Assembly (NCBI GenBank): GCA_029253285.1
Contig: JAQWZU010000106.1
Span: 16,758 to 80,757 of the forward strand
DNA: 64,000 nt
Source: Akkermansiaceae bacterium
Lineage (GTDB): Bacteria; Verrucomicrobiota; Verrucomicrobiia; Verrucomicrobiales; Akkermansiaceae
Direction: 5' to 3'
The stretch's first letter is position 1, and each line of letters begins with the position of its first letter. The translations under genes and the position numbers were made by a program. The notes beneath the pieces were generated by a model. That model ran no database searches and was not told the DNA's origin. It worked only from the letters and a program-made list of their open reading frames with translations. Below, piece by piece: positions 27,232-35,648 of this stretch.

Positions 27232-28541
27232 ACCCAGTCAACAAACTCGACGAACTCTCACGGCGCAGCTTTCTCGCCAACACTGCCAACACTGCCTTCG
27301 GCGTCACACTTGGAGGAGCCGCGGCTTCGTGGTTCAACTCAGCCGAAGCTGCCGAAGCCATCGCGCAATCCAAGGGCAAAGCCAAGCATGTCATCTACCT
27401 CTACATGTCAGGAGGCATGACCCACATCGATACTTTCGATCCTAAGCCTGACGCTCCCGAAGAATATCGTGGACCGATCAAAGCAATCTCTACCAACGTC
27501 GCTGGCATTCAACTTGGACAGCATCTGGAAAAAACCGCCAAGCACGCCGACAAGATGTGTCTCGTGCGCTCGATGAATTCCACCCAGGGCGCCCACGCTC
27601 AGGGGAATTACAACGTCCACACTTCCTACACCATGCGGTCTTCCATCACCCACCCGACTCTTGGATCATGGGCAAACAAATTGGAACCTTCCCGCCTCAA
27701 TCAGACCCTGCCTCCCTACGTCACCGTCCACACTGGAAACAATCACGCCGGCGCAGGATTCTTCGAGCCCAACTCTGCTCCTCTTCCCGTCGGCGATGCC
27801 GTCATGGGACTGCAAAATTCCAAGCGTCGTCGCGAGGTCACCGAAGCTGACTTTAACCGCCAGATCGCACTCCGTAGCAAGCTGGACCAGGACTTCACCG
27901 ATCGCTTCAGCAAGGGCCAACGCAGCGTCCGCGCCTACGACGAAATGTTCAACTCCGCGGTCAAGCTCATGAGTTCGAAAGACCTCGAAGCTTTTGACCT
28001 TTCCAAGGAATCCAAAGACACCCACGCCGCCTACGGCAGCGACAAGTTCTCCAAAGGAGTCCTTCTCTCCCGCCGTCTCGTCGAACACGGCGTTCGCTTT
28101 GTGGAAGTACAACTCGGTGGCTTCGATTGGCACTCTGACAACTTCACCAAAGCCGAGGAAAAACTTCCCATCCTTGATCAAGCCTACGCAGCTCTGCTCA
28201 CCGATCTCAAACAACGCGGTCTCCTCGAATCAACCCTCGTCGTCATCGCCACCGAATTCGGACGCACTCCGAAGATCGACGACGACGCCGGACGGAATCA
28301 CTTCCCCAAGGCCTTCTCCTTCGCTCTGGCCGGTGCGGGAATCAAGGGCGGAACCGTTTACGGAAAAACCGATGAGACGGCCTCCAACGTCATCACCAAG
28401 AAGACTACACCTGCCGACTTCAACGCGACCATCGCCAGCGCCATGGGACTCCCTCACGATCAAGTCATCTTCTCCCCCTCCAAACGCCCCTTCAAAATGG
28501 GCGGCAAGGAAGGCGAACCCATCAAAGAGATCCTGGCATAA
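27228..28541 (+). CDS. DUF1501 protein with Tat-type leader (first locus)
   Basis: A 437-aa protein with a twin-arginine leader (ELSRRSFLANTANTAFGVTLGG), so export in folded form is likely. The DUF1501 body contains HVIYLYMSGGMTHIDTFDPKPD, MCLVRSMNSTQGAHAQGNYN and LVVIATEFGRTPKI, matching the alkaline-phosphatase/sulfatase-like fold proposed for this family. It begins with an ATGA overlap on the DUF1549/DUF1553 gene, implying translational coupling. The substrate is unknown. The operon ends in two hairpins downstream. Confidence 0.92.
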   Translation: MNPVNKLDELSRRSFLANTANTAFGVTLGGAAASWFNSAEAAEAIAQSKGKAKHVIYLYMSGGMTHIDTFDPKPDAPEEYRGPIKAISTNVAGIQLGQHLEKTAKHADKMCLVRSMNSTQGAHAQGNYNVHTSYTMRSSITHPTLGSWANKLEPSRLNQTLPPYVTVHTGNNHAGAGFFEPNSAPLPVGDAVMGLQNSKRRREVTEADFNRQIALRSKLDQDFTDRFSKGQRSVRAYDEMFNSAVKLMSSKDLEAFDLSKESKDTHAAYGSDKFSKGVLLSRRLVEHGVRFVEVQLGGFDWHSDNFTKAEEKLPILDQAYAALLTDLKQRGLLESTLVVIATEFGRTPKIDDDAGRNHFPKAFSFALAGAGIKGGTVYGKTDETASNVITKKTTPADFNATIASAMGLPHDQVIFSPSKRPFKMGGKEGEPIKEILA

Positions 28542-28596
28542 CCGCGGCACTACTCGAAATACCCCTGGGTATTTCCAGGTGCTCAGCCCATCCTCT

Positions 28597-28630
28597 CAAA
28601 CGCTCTGGCAGTCCGGAGCGTTTTCTTTTT
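28597..28630 (+). terminator. Terminator after first DUF1501 gene
   Basis: AACGCTC-T-GG...CC-G-GAGCGTT forms a stem with one mismatch, followed by TTTTCTTTTT. A separate 8-bp hairpin (GAAATACC/GGTATTTC) lies just upstream at 28556-28575 with no T-run. Confidence 0.8.
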
Positions 28631-28661
28631 ATCAATCGTCAAGCTTCATGACTTCCACCAA

Positions 28662-29039
28662 ATGAAACTCCCCGAGCTTCTCTCCATCAAAGGAACCGCA
28701 AGCAAAGCGGACTGGTGGCTCATCACCATCGTTACCGCCGTCATTGAAGCGTTCGCCCTCGCAGGCTGCCTCATTGCCGCTCTCGCAAACTCTCCACCAC
28801 TCAGCTACGCTGCCTTCGCAGTCTCCGCCGTGATCTTGCACCTCGCTCTTTGGGCCACCCTTGCCGCCGCCGCCCGACGCTTCCGCGACCTCGGCTATTC
28901 CCCCTGCTTCACCTCCCTCTACTTCATCCCCTATTTCGGCTGGCTTCTCGTCTGGATCCCCTGCGGATTTCTCCCTTACACCTTCCCAAAACGCACCAAA
29001 GTCCTCCGCCGCACCGTCTCCGAATCCTCCACGCCCTGA
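28662..29039 (+). CDS. DUF805-like small membrane protein
   Basis: A 125-aa protein with three or four hydrophobic helices. The opening LLSIKGTASKADWWLITIVTAV and the motif AAARRFRDLGYSPCFTSLYFIPYFGWLLVWIPCGFLP match the DUF805 pattern (R-x-x-D-x-G, then I-P-x-x-G). The function of DUF805 is not established. It lies between the DUF1501 operon terminator and mutS, 57 bp from the latter. Confidence 0.75.
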   Translation: MKLPELLSIKGTASKADWWLITIVTAVIEAFALAGCLIAALANSPPLSYAAFAVSAVILHLALWATLAAAARRFRDLGYSPCFTSLYFIPYFGWLLVWIPCGFLPYTFPKRTKVLRRTVSESSTP

Positions 29040-29095
29040 AAATCCACCTTTCCCCTTCCCCCCCATCGAGCGACTCTCTTTAATTCCACCTAGGA

Positions 29096-31588
29096 ATGGC
29101 AGCCAGCGAAAAGAAGCTCACCCCGATGATGGCCCAGTATATGGCCATGCGGAGATCCCTGCCCGACGATATCCTCCTCCTTTACCGCCTCGGTGATTTC
29201 TATGAGATGTTCTTCGAGGACGCCAAAGCCGCCGCCGGTATTCTCAACGTCGCCCTCACCAAGAGAAACGACATCCCAATGTGCGGGGTTCCGCATCACG
29301 CAGCCCAAGGCTACATCGCCAAGCTCATCAAGGCCAACAAGCGCGTCGCCATCGCCGAGCAAACGACCGCTCCCGAACCCGGAAAGATTGTCGAGCGCGA
29401 GATCGCACAAATCATCTCCGCCTCCACCGTCAACGACCTCACCCTCCTCGACGACACCAAGCATACCTACCTCGCCGCCGTCTTCCAGGGAGGCTCCGCC
29501 AAGAAGCCCAACTTCGGCCTCGCCTGCGCCGATCACACCACGGGCGAATTCACCGTCGCCGAGTTCACCGACCGCCAGCAACTCGAAGACGAACTCGCCC
29601 GTCTTTCGCCCTCCGAACTTCTCATTTCCGACGAACAAGTTCAGGAATTTGGCGGCCTTCTCGGAAATCTTCCCTACGACGGTTACGCCTTCATCTCCGA
29701 CCAAGCCCTCCACACTCTCAAGGACCACTTCAAAGTCCAGTCACTCGACGGCTTCGGCTGCTCCGGCATGTCCACCGCCCTTTCCGCTGCCGGTGGCGTA
29801 ATGCATTACCTCACCTACCAACTTCGTCGAAACTGCGATCACCTCCGCGGACTCTCGGTTCGCAATGCCGCCGACCACGTCCTCATCGACTCGGCCTCCC
29901 AAGCCAACCTTGACCTCGTCGAATCCCGCTCCGGAAAACAACACACCCTCCTCGGCGTCCTCGACCGCACCTCCACTCCGATGGGCGCCCGCAAGCTCCG
30001 CGACTGGATTCTCCACCCGCTCCGCGAGCTCGCTCCCCTCACCGCCCGACTCGACCTCGTCGATTCCCTCCTCGCCGAACCCTACCTCCTCACCAAACTT
30101 CGCGACTCGCTCAAAAACATCCGCGACATCGAACGCACCACCGGCCGCCTCTCGCAGGGAGCCGGTAATGCCCGCGATCTCAAGTCGCTTCAGACCTCCC
30201 TCGAACACATCCCAAATCTCCGCTCCGACCTCTCTTCCATTTCGAACACGTCCGGCCTTCACGGCCAGCTCATCGAAAACATCCGGGAATTTCCCGATGT
30301 CGTCGGAACTCTCCAAGCCGCCCTCGTCGACGAACCGCCCGCGCAACTTCGCGACGGCGGCATCATCCGCGACGGACACTCCGCCACGCTCGACGAACTC
30401 CGTTCCGCCTCCCGCGATGGCAAACAATGGATTGCCGAGCTCCAGCAAAGCGAACGCGAACGCACCGGCATCGACAGCCTAAAGATCAAGTTCAACAACG
30501 TCTTCGGATACTTCATCGAGATCACCAAATCGAAAGCCGACCAGGCCCCCGACGACTACCAGCGAAAACAAACGATGGCCAACGCCGAGCGCTTCATCAC
30601 GCCCGGCCTCAAGGAAGTCGAAGGCAAAGTCCTCGGTTCCGACGACCGCGCCAAGGCTCTGGAATACGAAGAGTTCGTCAAACTCCGTGCCGCCATCACC
30701 GACCATCTCGTCCCGCTTCAAAAAACGGCCGACGCTCTCGCTACACTCGACGTCCTCATCTCCTTTTCCGAAACCGCGCAACTCTACCAACACACCCGCC
30801 CCGTCCTCGACGAATCCCGCAACCTCCAAATCGTCAACGGCCGTCACCCCGTTCTTGAGCAAACTCTCATCGAAGAAAAATTCGTCCCCAACGACACCCA
30901 CATCGAGCCCGAGGAATCGCTCCTGCAAATTCTCACCGGCCCCAACATGGCCGGTAAGTCGACCTATATTCGCCAGATCGCCTTAGTGACTCTGATGGCA
31001 CAAATCGGCGCCTACGTCCCCGCCGAGCACGCGCACATCGGACTCACTGATCGCATCTTCTGCCGCGTCGGAGCCTCCGACGACCTCTCAAAGGGCCAGT
31101 CAACCTTCATGGTCGAGATGAACGAGACCTCCCTCATCGTCAACAACGCCACCGACCGTTCCCTCGTCATCCTCGACGAAATCGGACGCGGCACCGCCAC
31201 CTTCGACGGCCTCTCGATCGCCTGGTCCGTCGCCGAACATCTCCACGACGAAGTGCAATGCCGCACCCTCTTCGCGACCCACTACCACGAACTCTGCGCC
31301 CTGGCCGACAGCAAGAAGTCCGTCGCCAACTTCAACGTCGCCGTCCGCGAGTGGAACGACGACATCATCTTCCTCCGCAAAATTCTCCCCGGCCAGGCCG
31401 ACAAAAGCTACGGCATCCAGGTCGCCAGACTCGCCGGTCTCCCAAAGCCCATCCTTGATCGCGCCAAGGAAATCCTTTCCCACCTCGAGATGAGTTCCTC
31501 AAAACCCTCCCAGGAGAAAAAGGAAACCCCCAAGGCCAAAAAAGCCCTCCCCGAAGCCGACTCCCCGCAGATGGATCTCTTCGGCTGA
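29096..31588 (+). CDS. mutS: DNA mismatch repair protein MutS
   Basis: An 830-aa protein. The N-terminal mismatch-contact motif F-x-E lies in LGDFYEMFFEDA. The connector and clamp regions follow (DRTSTPMGARKLRDWILHPL is the typical lever-domain start). The ATPase has Walker A LTGPNMAGKSTYIRQ, the GRGTATFDGLSIAW signature and ATHYHEL. MutS recognises mismatches and recruits MutL. A short Lys/Pro/Ala-rich linker precedes the end (QMDLFG), which resembles the beta-clamp-binding motif QxxLF seen in MutS tails. mutL is not adjacent. A large inverted repeat follows the stop. Confidence 0.97.
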   Translation: MAASEKKLTPMMAQYMAMRRSLPDDILLLYRLGDFYEMFFEDAKAAAGILNVALTKRNDIPMCGVPHHAAQGYIAKLIKANKRVAIAEQTTAPEPGKIVEREIAQIISASTVNDLTLLDDTKHTYLAAVFQGGSAKKPNFGLACADHTTGEFTVAEFTDRQQLEDELARLSPSELLISDEQVQEFGGLLGNLPYDGYAFISDQALHTLKDHFKVQSLDGFGCSGMSTALSAAGGVMHYLTYQLRRNCDHLRGLSVRNAADHVLIDSASQANLDLVESRSGKQHTLLGVLDRTSTPMGARKLRDWILHPLRELAPLTARLDLVDSLLAEPYLLTKLRDSLKNIRDIERTTGRLSQGAGNARDLKSLQTSLEHIPNLRSDLSSISNTSGLHGQLIENIREFPDVVGTLQAALVDEPPAQLRDGGIIRDGHSATLDELRSASRDGKQWIAELQQSERERTGIDSLKIKFNNVFGYFIEITKSKADQAPDDYQRKQTMANAERFITPGLKEVEGKVLGSDDRAKALEYEEFVKLRAAITDHLVPLQKTADALATLDVLISFSETAQLYQHTRPVLDESRNLQIVNGRHPVLEQTLIEEKFVPNDTHIEPEESLLQILTGPNMAGKSTYIRQIALVTLMAQIGAYVPAEHAHIGLTDRIFCRVGASDDLSKGQSTFMVEMNETSLIVNNATDRSLVILDEIGRGTATFDGLSIAWSVAEHLHDEVQCRTLFATHYHELCALADSKKSVANFNVAVREWNDDIIFLRKILPGQADKSYGIQVARLAGLPKPILDRAKEILSHLEMSSSKPSQEKKETPKAKKALPEADSPQMDLFG

Positions 31589-31596
31589 GGGAACTA

Positions 31597-31652
31597 CGGC
31601 GCCCTCGCCGCTTCACTTTGCATGCCCCCGAATCCAAGCGGCAAGGGCGCCG
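31597..31652. repeat. Large inverted repeat between mutS and pta
   Basis: CGGCGCCCTCGCCGCTT and AAGCGGCAAGGGCGCCG match at 16 of 17 positions with a 22-nt loop. It lies between the convergent mutS and pta genes. No T-run follows on either strand, so it may be a weak, Rho-assisted or mRNA 3'-end protecting structure. Confidence 0.8.
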
Positions 31653-31663
31653 CGACTCCTTTC

Positions 31664-32725
31664 CTACCCGCTCGGGTGAAGCTCGCGATACTTGATCGCT
31701 TCGACTCCAAGCGCAGCAGCTGTTCCGAGGATCATTTCCTCACAAGCAGTTCTTGGAACCTGCGCAGCAGGCTTGGTCAGGCCGCAGATGATTTTCCCGT
31801 ATGCCTGGGCCCCGCCGAGGTGACGAAGGAGCTTCAGTGAAATATGCGCGGCGTCGAGGGAAGGAAAAATAAGAACGTCCGATGGTGGCTTCACCGCCAA
31901 TTCGGGAACTTTGACTGCAGCAGCCTCTGGCACGAGTGCCACGTCCGCTTGAATTTCGCCATCCACATCAATAGCGAGAACATCGACCCGCTCATTGGCC
32001 AATGCAGCCGCGGCTTGCATCATACGGGATGATTCGTCGCGGGCGCTTCCGTAATTGGAATGGCTCAGCAAAGCAACCCGGGTCATGCGTCCCAAGTGGT
32101 GATGAGCCAACTTTCCGGCTTCGGCCGCGATCGTGGCAATGTCATCGACTCCCGGCTCGGCAATTAATCCGGTATCCGCGAGGAAGAGGATTCCATCGGC
32201 TCCAAAATTCGGCAGGCTGTCTGAAACCAACACCGTGCAGGCAAAAGCCTTGTCGACACTCGGGCAAGGCTTCACCAAATGAAGGACCGGACGGAGGACG
32301 CCAAAGGGATCGATCTGATTTCCTCCCAAGCAGGCGTCGGCCTGACCGTATTGCACCATCATCGCGGCGAAGTAATGCGGTTTAGCGATGATACTTTCAG
32401 CATCAACATTCACAATTCCCCGGTAACGCTCGATTCGCTCAAATCGCCCGCAGAAGAGCTTGAAATCGGATGATTTCGCCGGATCGATAATACGCACGAA
32501 CTTGGTCGATAGCCCCAAGTCGGCAAAAATCGCGAGGATCTTCTCCCGATCTCCCAACAAAATAGGAATTCCCAACTCCAACTCCACCATCCTCGCAGCA
32601 ACCCGGACAATGCGGGGATCTTCGGCTTCCGTGAAGACAATCCGCTTGGGATGGCGCTTCAACTGATCAAAAAGAGGCTTGGTAAACGAATTGGGATCGG
32701 GAAAAACGCTGGCGGAATCAGACAT
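31664..32725 (-). CDS. pta: Phosphate acetyltransferase-type protein
   Basis: The start is placed at the ATG at 32725 (MSDSASVFPDPNSFTKPLFDQLKRHP), giving 353 aa. The body begins with the PTA pattern RIVFTEAEDPRIVRVAARMVELELGIPILLGD and ends with VPRTACEEMILGTAAALG. It has only the catalytic PTA_PTB domain, without the N-terminal DRTGG region of long Pta. It interconverts acetyl-CoA and acetyl phosphate, or handles a butyryl analogue. No ackA is nearby. It is divergent from the histidinol phosphatase across 71 bp. Confidence 0.85.
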   Translation of the reverse strand: MSDSASVFPDPNSFTKPLFDQLKRHPKRIVFTEAEDPRIVRVAARMVELELGIPILLGDREKILAIFADLGLSTKFVRIIDPAKSSDFKLFCGRFERIERYRGIVNVDAESIIAKPHYFAAMMVQYGQADACLGGNQIDPFGVLRPVLHLVKPCPSVDKAFACTVLVSDSLPNFGADGILFLADTGLIAEPGVDDIATIAAEAGKLAHHHLGRMTRVALLSHSNYGSARDESSRMMQAAAALANERVDVLAIDVDGEIQADVALVPEAAAVKVPELAVKPPSDVLIFPSLDAAHISLKLLRHLGGAQAYGKIICGLTKPAAQVPRTACEEMILGTAAALGVEAIKYRELHPSG

Positions 32726-32796
32726 GTGGCATGAGGCTTTGCGCCTTGGCGAGGAATCTAGTATGACTCCCTCGTTGCGACAACGCCAAAGCGCCA

Positions 32797-33594
32797 ATGC
32801 TTGCAGATTACCACACCCACACCCCGCTTTGCCGTCATGCAGAGGGCAAACCGGAGGAATACCTCGACCAAGCCCTCGCCGCTGGACTGGTGGAATACGG
32901 CATTTCCGACCACGCCCCGCAGACGCCCGAGCCCTTCGACGACTGGCGTATGCTCGAATCCGAGCTCCCGGAATACCTCGAATGGATCGAGCGTGCCCGC
33001 CAACACGCCGGCGCCCGACTCCCAGTGCGGGCGGGGCTGGAGTGCGACTGGTTCTCCGACTGCCACGAATGGATCGTCAATCTCTCCGGCAGATACGAAT
33101 GGGATTTCCTCATTGGCTCTGTCCACTACCTCGGCGACAAGTGGGATTTCGATAATCCAAAATGGCTCGGGCGCTGGGCCGAAACAGACGTCGAAGAAAT
33201 CTGGACCGCCTATTGGGAAGAATATGCCAACATGGCCCGCTCCGGCCTTTTCGACATTCTCGGCCACCCCGACCTCATCAAAAAATTCGCCTACACTCCG
33301 GAAGGTGACCTTCGTCGGTTTTACGACCCAGCCATCGAAGCCATCGTCGCCGGACACGCCGCGATCGAACTCAACACCGCCGGCTTCCACAAACCCTGCG
33401 CCGAGCAATACCCTTCCGCCGAGTTTCTCAAGCTCGCCCGCGAAGCCAACATCCCCATCACCCTCTCCTCCGACGCTCACGCCCCCGGCGAAGTCGCCCG
33501 CGATTTCGACAAGGGCACCGCCCTCATCAAAGAAGCCGGCTACACCCAACTCTGCCGCTTCGACCAACGGACCCGCACCCAAGTCGATTTTTAA
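32797..33594 (+). CDS. PHP-family histidinol phosphatase
   Basis: A 265-aa PHP-domain protein. It begins MLADYHTHTPLCRHA, the first metal-binding motif (HxHxxxxxH), followed by YGISDHAP, the central FDILGHPDLIKKF and the C-terminal LSSDAHAPGEV. These positions match HisJ/HisK histidinol-phosphate phosphatases, with a trinuclear metal centre. It removes phosphate in the penultimate histidine step. No other his genes are present, and related PHP enzymes with other phosphomonoester substrates exist, so the specific substrate is likely but not certain. Confidence 0.88.
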   Translation: MLADYHTHTPLCRHAEGKPEEYLDQALAAGLVEYGISDHAPQTPEPFDDWRMLESELPEYLEWIERARQHAGARLPVRAGLECDWFSDCHEWIVNLSGRYEWDFLIGSVHYLGDKWDFDNPKWLGRWAETDVEEIWTAYWEEYANMARSGLFDILGHPDLIKKFAYTPEGDLRRFYDPAIEAIVAGHAAIELNTAGFHKPCAEQYPSAEFLKLAREANIPITLSSDAHAPGEVARDFDKGTALIKEAGYTQLCRFDQRTRTQVDF

Positions 33595-33658
33595 CCCCCT
33601 CAACCAAAAAAGAGGTCCGCGTCAATTCGCGAAATTAACGGTCACCCCCCAACCATGG

Positions 33659-33692
33659 ATGCTCCATGCTCCATGCTCCATGCTCCATGCTC
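33659..33692 (+). repeat. ATGCTCC heptanucleotide repeat
   Basis: Four full ATGCTCC units plus six bases of a fifth lie in the 182-bp gap between the PHP gene and the next. A 7-bp unit would shift the reading frame if translated; it lies outside recognised genes here. It may vary in copy number by slippage. No other feature was seen in the gap. Confidence 0.9.
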
Positions 33693-33776
33693 GAAAGCCC
33701 AAAGCCATCATAGCAAACCCAAAAGCGACCTCTTCTTTTCCATCCTCAAATTCTGCCACAGAATACGCTAGATTTC

Positions 33777-34199
33777 ATGATCCTCACCGAGCCCGTTCAC
33801 ATTAACTTCCACTGCCCTGCCATCGACCCGCTGGGACGGGAAAATCTAATTGGTAAACTTCGCTTCCTCAGCGACCACGTCGAACTTTCCTGGCGTATGA
33901 AAGGCAACGTCTTCACCGGCGGAAAAAGTGAAATGGAAACGATCGACCTGCCATATTCTGAAATCGACCACGTCGAGCTTGTCAAAAAATGGTGGAAGAT
34001 CCGAAAGCTTATCTTCCGTGTCTCCAACCCCAAACTCCTCGGCGACATCCCCATGTCCGACATGGGGAAGCTCGAAATGGAAATCGACAAACGCTCCCGT
34101 CAGGAAGCCAAAAAGCTCACTTCCCTCATCGACTTCCAACGTTCCGTCTTCCTCCTTGATGAACAAGACAAACGTCTCACGGCAATGAGGGAGGAGTAA
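33777..34199 (+). CDS. Conserved hypothetical, possible PH-like fold
   Basis: A 140-aa soluble protein with alternating beta-strand pattern: MILTEPVHINFHCPAIDPLG, LRFLSDHVELSWRMKGNVFTGGKSEMETIDLPYSEIDHVELVKKWW, and KIRKLIFRVSNPKLLGDIPM, then an amphipathic C-terminal helix (MEIDKRSRQEAKKLTSLIDFQ). Seven strands closed by one helix is the layout of bacterial pleckstrin-homology-like domains, but I do not recognise the family and the comparison is inference. It is convergent with the second DUF1501 gene (24 bp). Confidence 0.7.
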   Translation: MILTEPVHINFHCPAIDPLGRENLIGKLRFLSDHVELSWRMKGNVFTGGKSEMETIDLPYSEIDHVELVKKWWKIRKLIFRVSNPKLLGDIPMSDMGKLEMEIDKRSRQEAKKLTSLIDFQRSVFLLDEQDKRLTAMREE

Positions 34200-34223
34200 G
34201 TCGCTTTCTCACGCAGAGACTCC

Positions 34224-35648
34224 TTATGCAAGGATCGGCTTAATCACCTTCCCACCCACATCGGTCAGCCTGAATCGCCGTCCGTTGTAATTATACGTCA
34301 GTTTCTCGTGATTGAAGCCCAGCTGATGCAAGATCGTCGCGTGGATGTCATTCACGTGCGCTTTATCAACGGCAGCGTGATGACCAATTTCATCCGACTC
34401 CCCATAACTCACGCCACCTTTCACTCCGCCGCCCGCCATCCAGGTGGTGAAGCAATGCGGGTTGTGATCGCGACCCGGTTTCTTTGATTTTTGAGTCAAC
34501 GGAAGGCGTCCAAATTCCCCGCCCCAAATCACAAGAGTATCATTGAGCAGCCCACGTTGTTCCAGGTCCGTCAAAAGCCCCGCAATTGGTGTATCGGTCT
34601 CGCCAGCGAACTGGCTGTGGTTTCCCTTAATGTCGTTGTGTCCGTCCCAACTCCGTTGATTTTCCATCCCGCCGGAATAGATCTGCACGAAACGCACTCC
34701 TCGTTCAACCATGCGTCGCGCGGTAAGACATTGACGTGCGAAGTGATCGCATCGCTTCTCGCCTACGCCATAGAGTTTTTTGACATGCTCCGGCTCGCGG
34801 TCGATATCGAAAGCTTCGGGCGCGGCATTCTGCATCCGGTAAGCCAACTCAAAACTCTTAATCCGAGCCTCCAGTTCCGCATCACCGGGACGCTCTTTGA
34901 TGTGCTCGCCGTTGAGTTTCTTCAACAAGGCTAATTGCCGCAACTGCTGGGCATCGCTCATATGCTTGGGTCGATTGAGATTATCAATCGGGTCCCCCTT
35001 CGGCTTGAGCCAAGTGCCTTGGTAAACACTCGGCAAAAATCCCGCACCCCAATTTGCCGCATGACCTTTGGGCAGGCCACGGTCGAGTGGGTCGGACATC
35101 ACCACGAAAGCCGGCAAGTCACGACTCTCGCTTCCCAGCCCATAAGTCACCCACGACCCCACACAGGGCAAGCCCATGCGCGGCTGCCCGGAGTTCATCA
35201 TAAAGAGCGCCGGACTGTGGTTGTTAGACTCGGTATGCCCCGAGTGAATGAAAGCCATCTTGTCGACGTGCTCGCCAAGCTTCGGAAAAATCGACGACAC
35301 CATCTTCCCGCACTCTCCGCGCGGGGTGAACTCGAAGGGCGACTTCATCAAGGGCCCGACGGCATTGGCGAAAAATCCAGTATTCTTATCGAAGCCCTCG
35401 AGTTCCTTTCCGTCCATCTTCTCGAGCTCCGGCTTATAATCCCAGGTATCGACCTGACTGGGACCGCCATTGATGAACAACCAAATCACCGACTTGGCCT
35501 TCCCTCCGAAATGCCCCTTTTTAGGAGCGAGTGGATCATCAGTTACAAGAAGCCCCTCATCGGCCAACAAGCTAGCGAGACCAAGGCCACCCAGGCCGGC
35601 TCCTGATTTTTGAAGCCAATGACGGCGCGTATAGTGAGGAAGATTCAT
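34224..35648 (-). CDS. DUF1501 protein with Tat-type leader (second locus)
   Basis: A 474-aa protein with a twin-arginine leader (HYTRRHWLQKSGAGLGGLGLASLLA). The DUF1501 body shows SVIWLFINGGPSQVDTWDYKPEL, MAFIHSGHTESNNHSPALFMMNSG, DTLVIWGGEFGRLPL and RDHNPHCFTTWMAGGGVKGG, with the His and Asp positions typical of the family. It overlaps the PSCyt1 gene by 4 bp and follows it on the minus strand. It is longer than the first-locus copy and clearly diverged, so the two loci are paralogous modules rather than a recent duplication. Confidence 0.92.
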   Translation of the reverse strand: MNLPHYTRRHWLQKSGAGLGGLGLASLLADEGLLVTDDPLAPKKGHFGGKAKSVIWLFINGGPSQVDTWDYKPELEKMDGKELEGFDKNTGFFANAVGPLMKSPFEFTPRGECGKMVSSIFPKLGEHVDKMAFIHSGHTESNNHSPALFMMNSGQPRMGLPCVGSWVTYGLGSESRDLPAFVVMSDPLDRGLPKGHAANWGAGFLPSVYQGTWLKPKGDPIDNLNRPKHMSDAQQLRQLALLKKLNGEHIKERPGDAELEARIKSFELAYRMQNAAPEAFDIDREPEHVKKLYGVGEKRCDHFARQCLTARRMVERGVRFVQIYSGGMENQRSWDGHNDIKGNHSQFAGETDTPIAGLLTDLEQRGLLNDTLVIWGGEFGRLPLTQKSKKPGRDHNPHCFTTWMAGGGVKGGVSYGESDEIGHHAAVDKAHVNDIHATILHQLGFNHEKLTYNYNGRRFRLTDVGGKVIKPILA

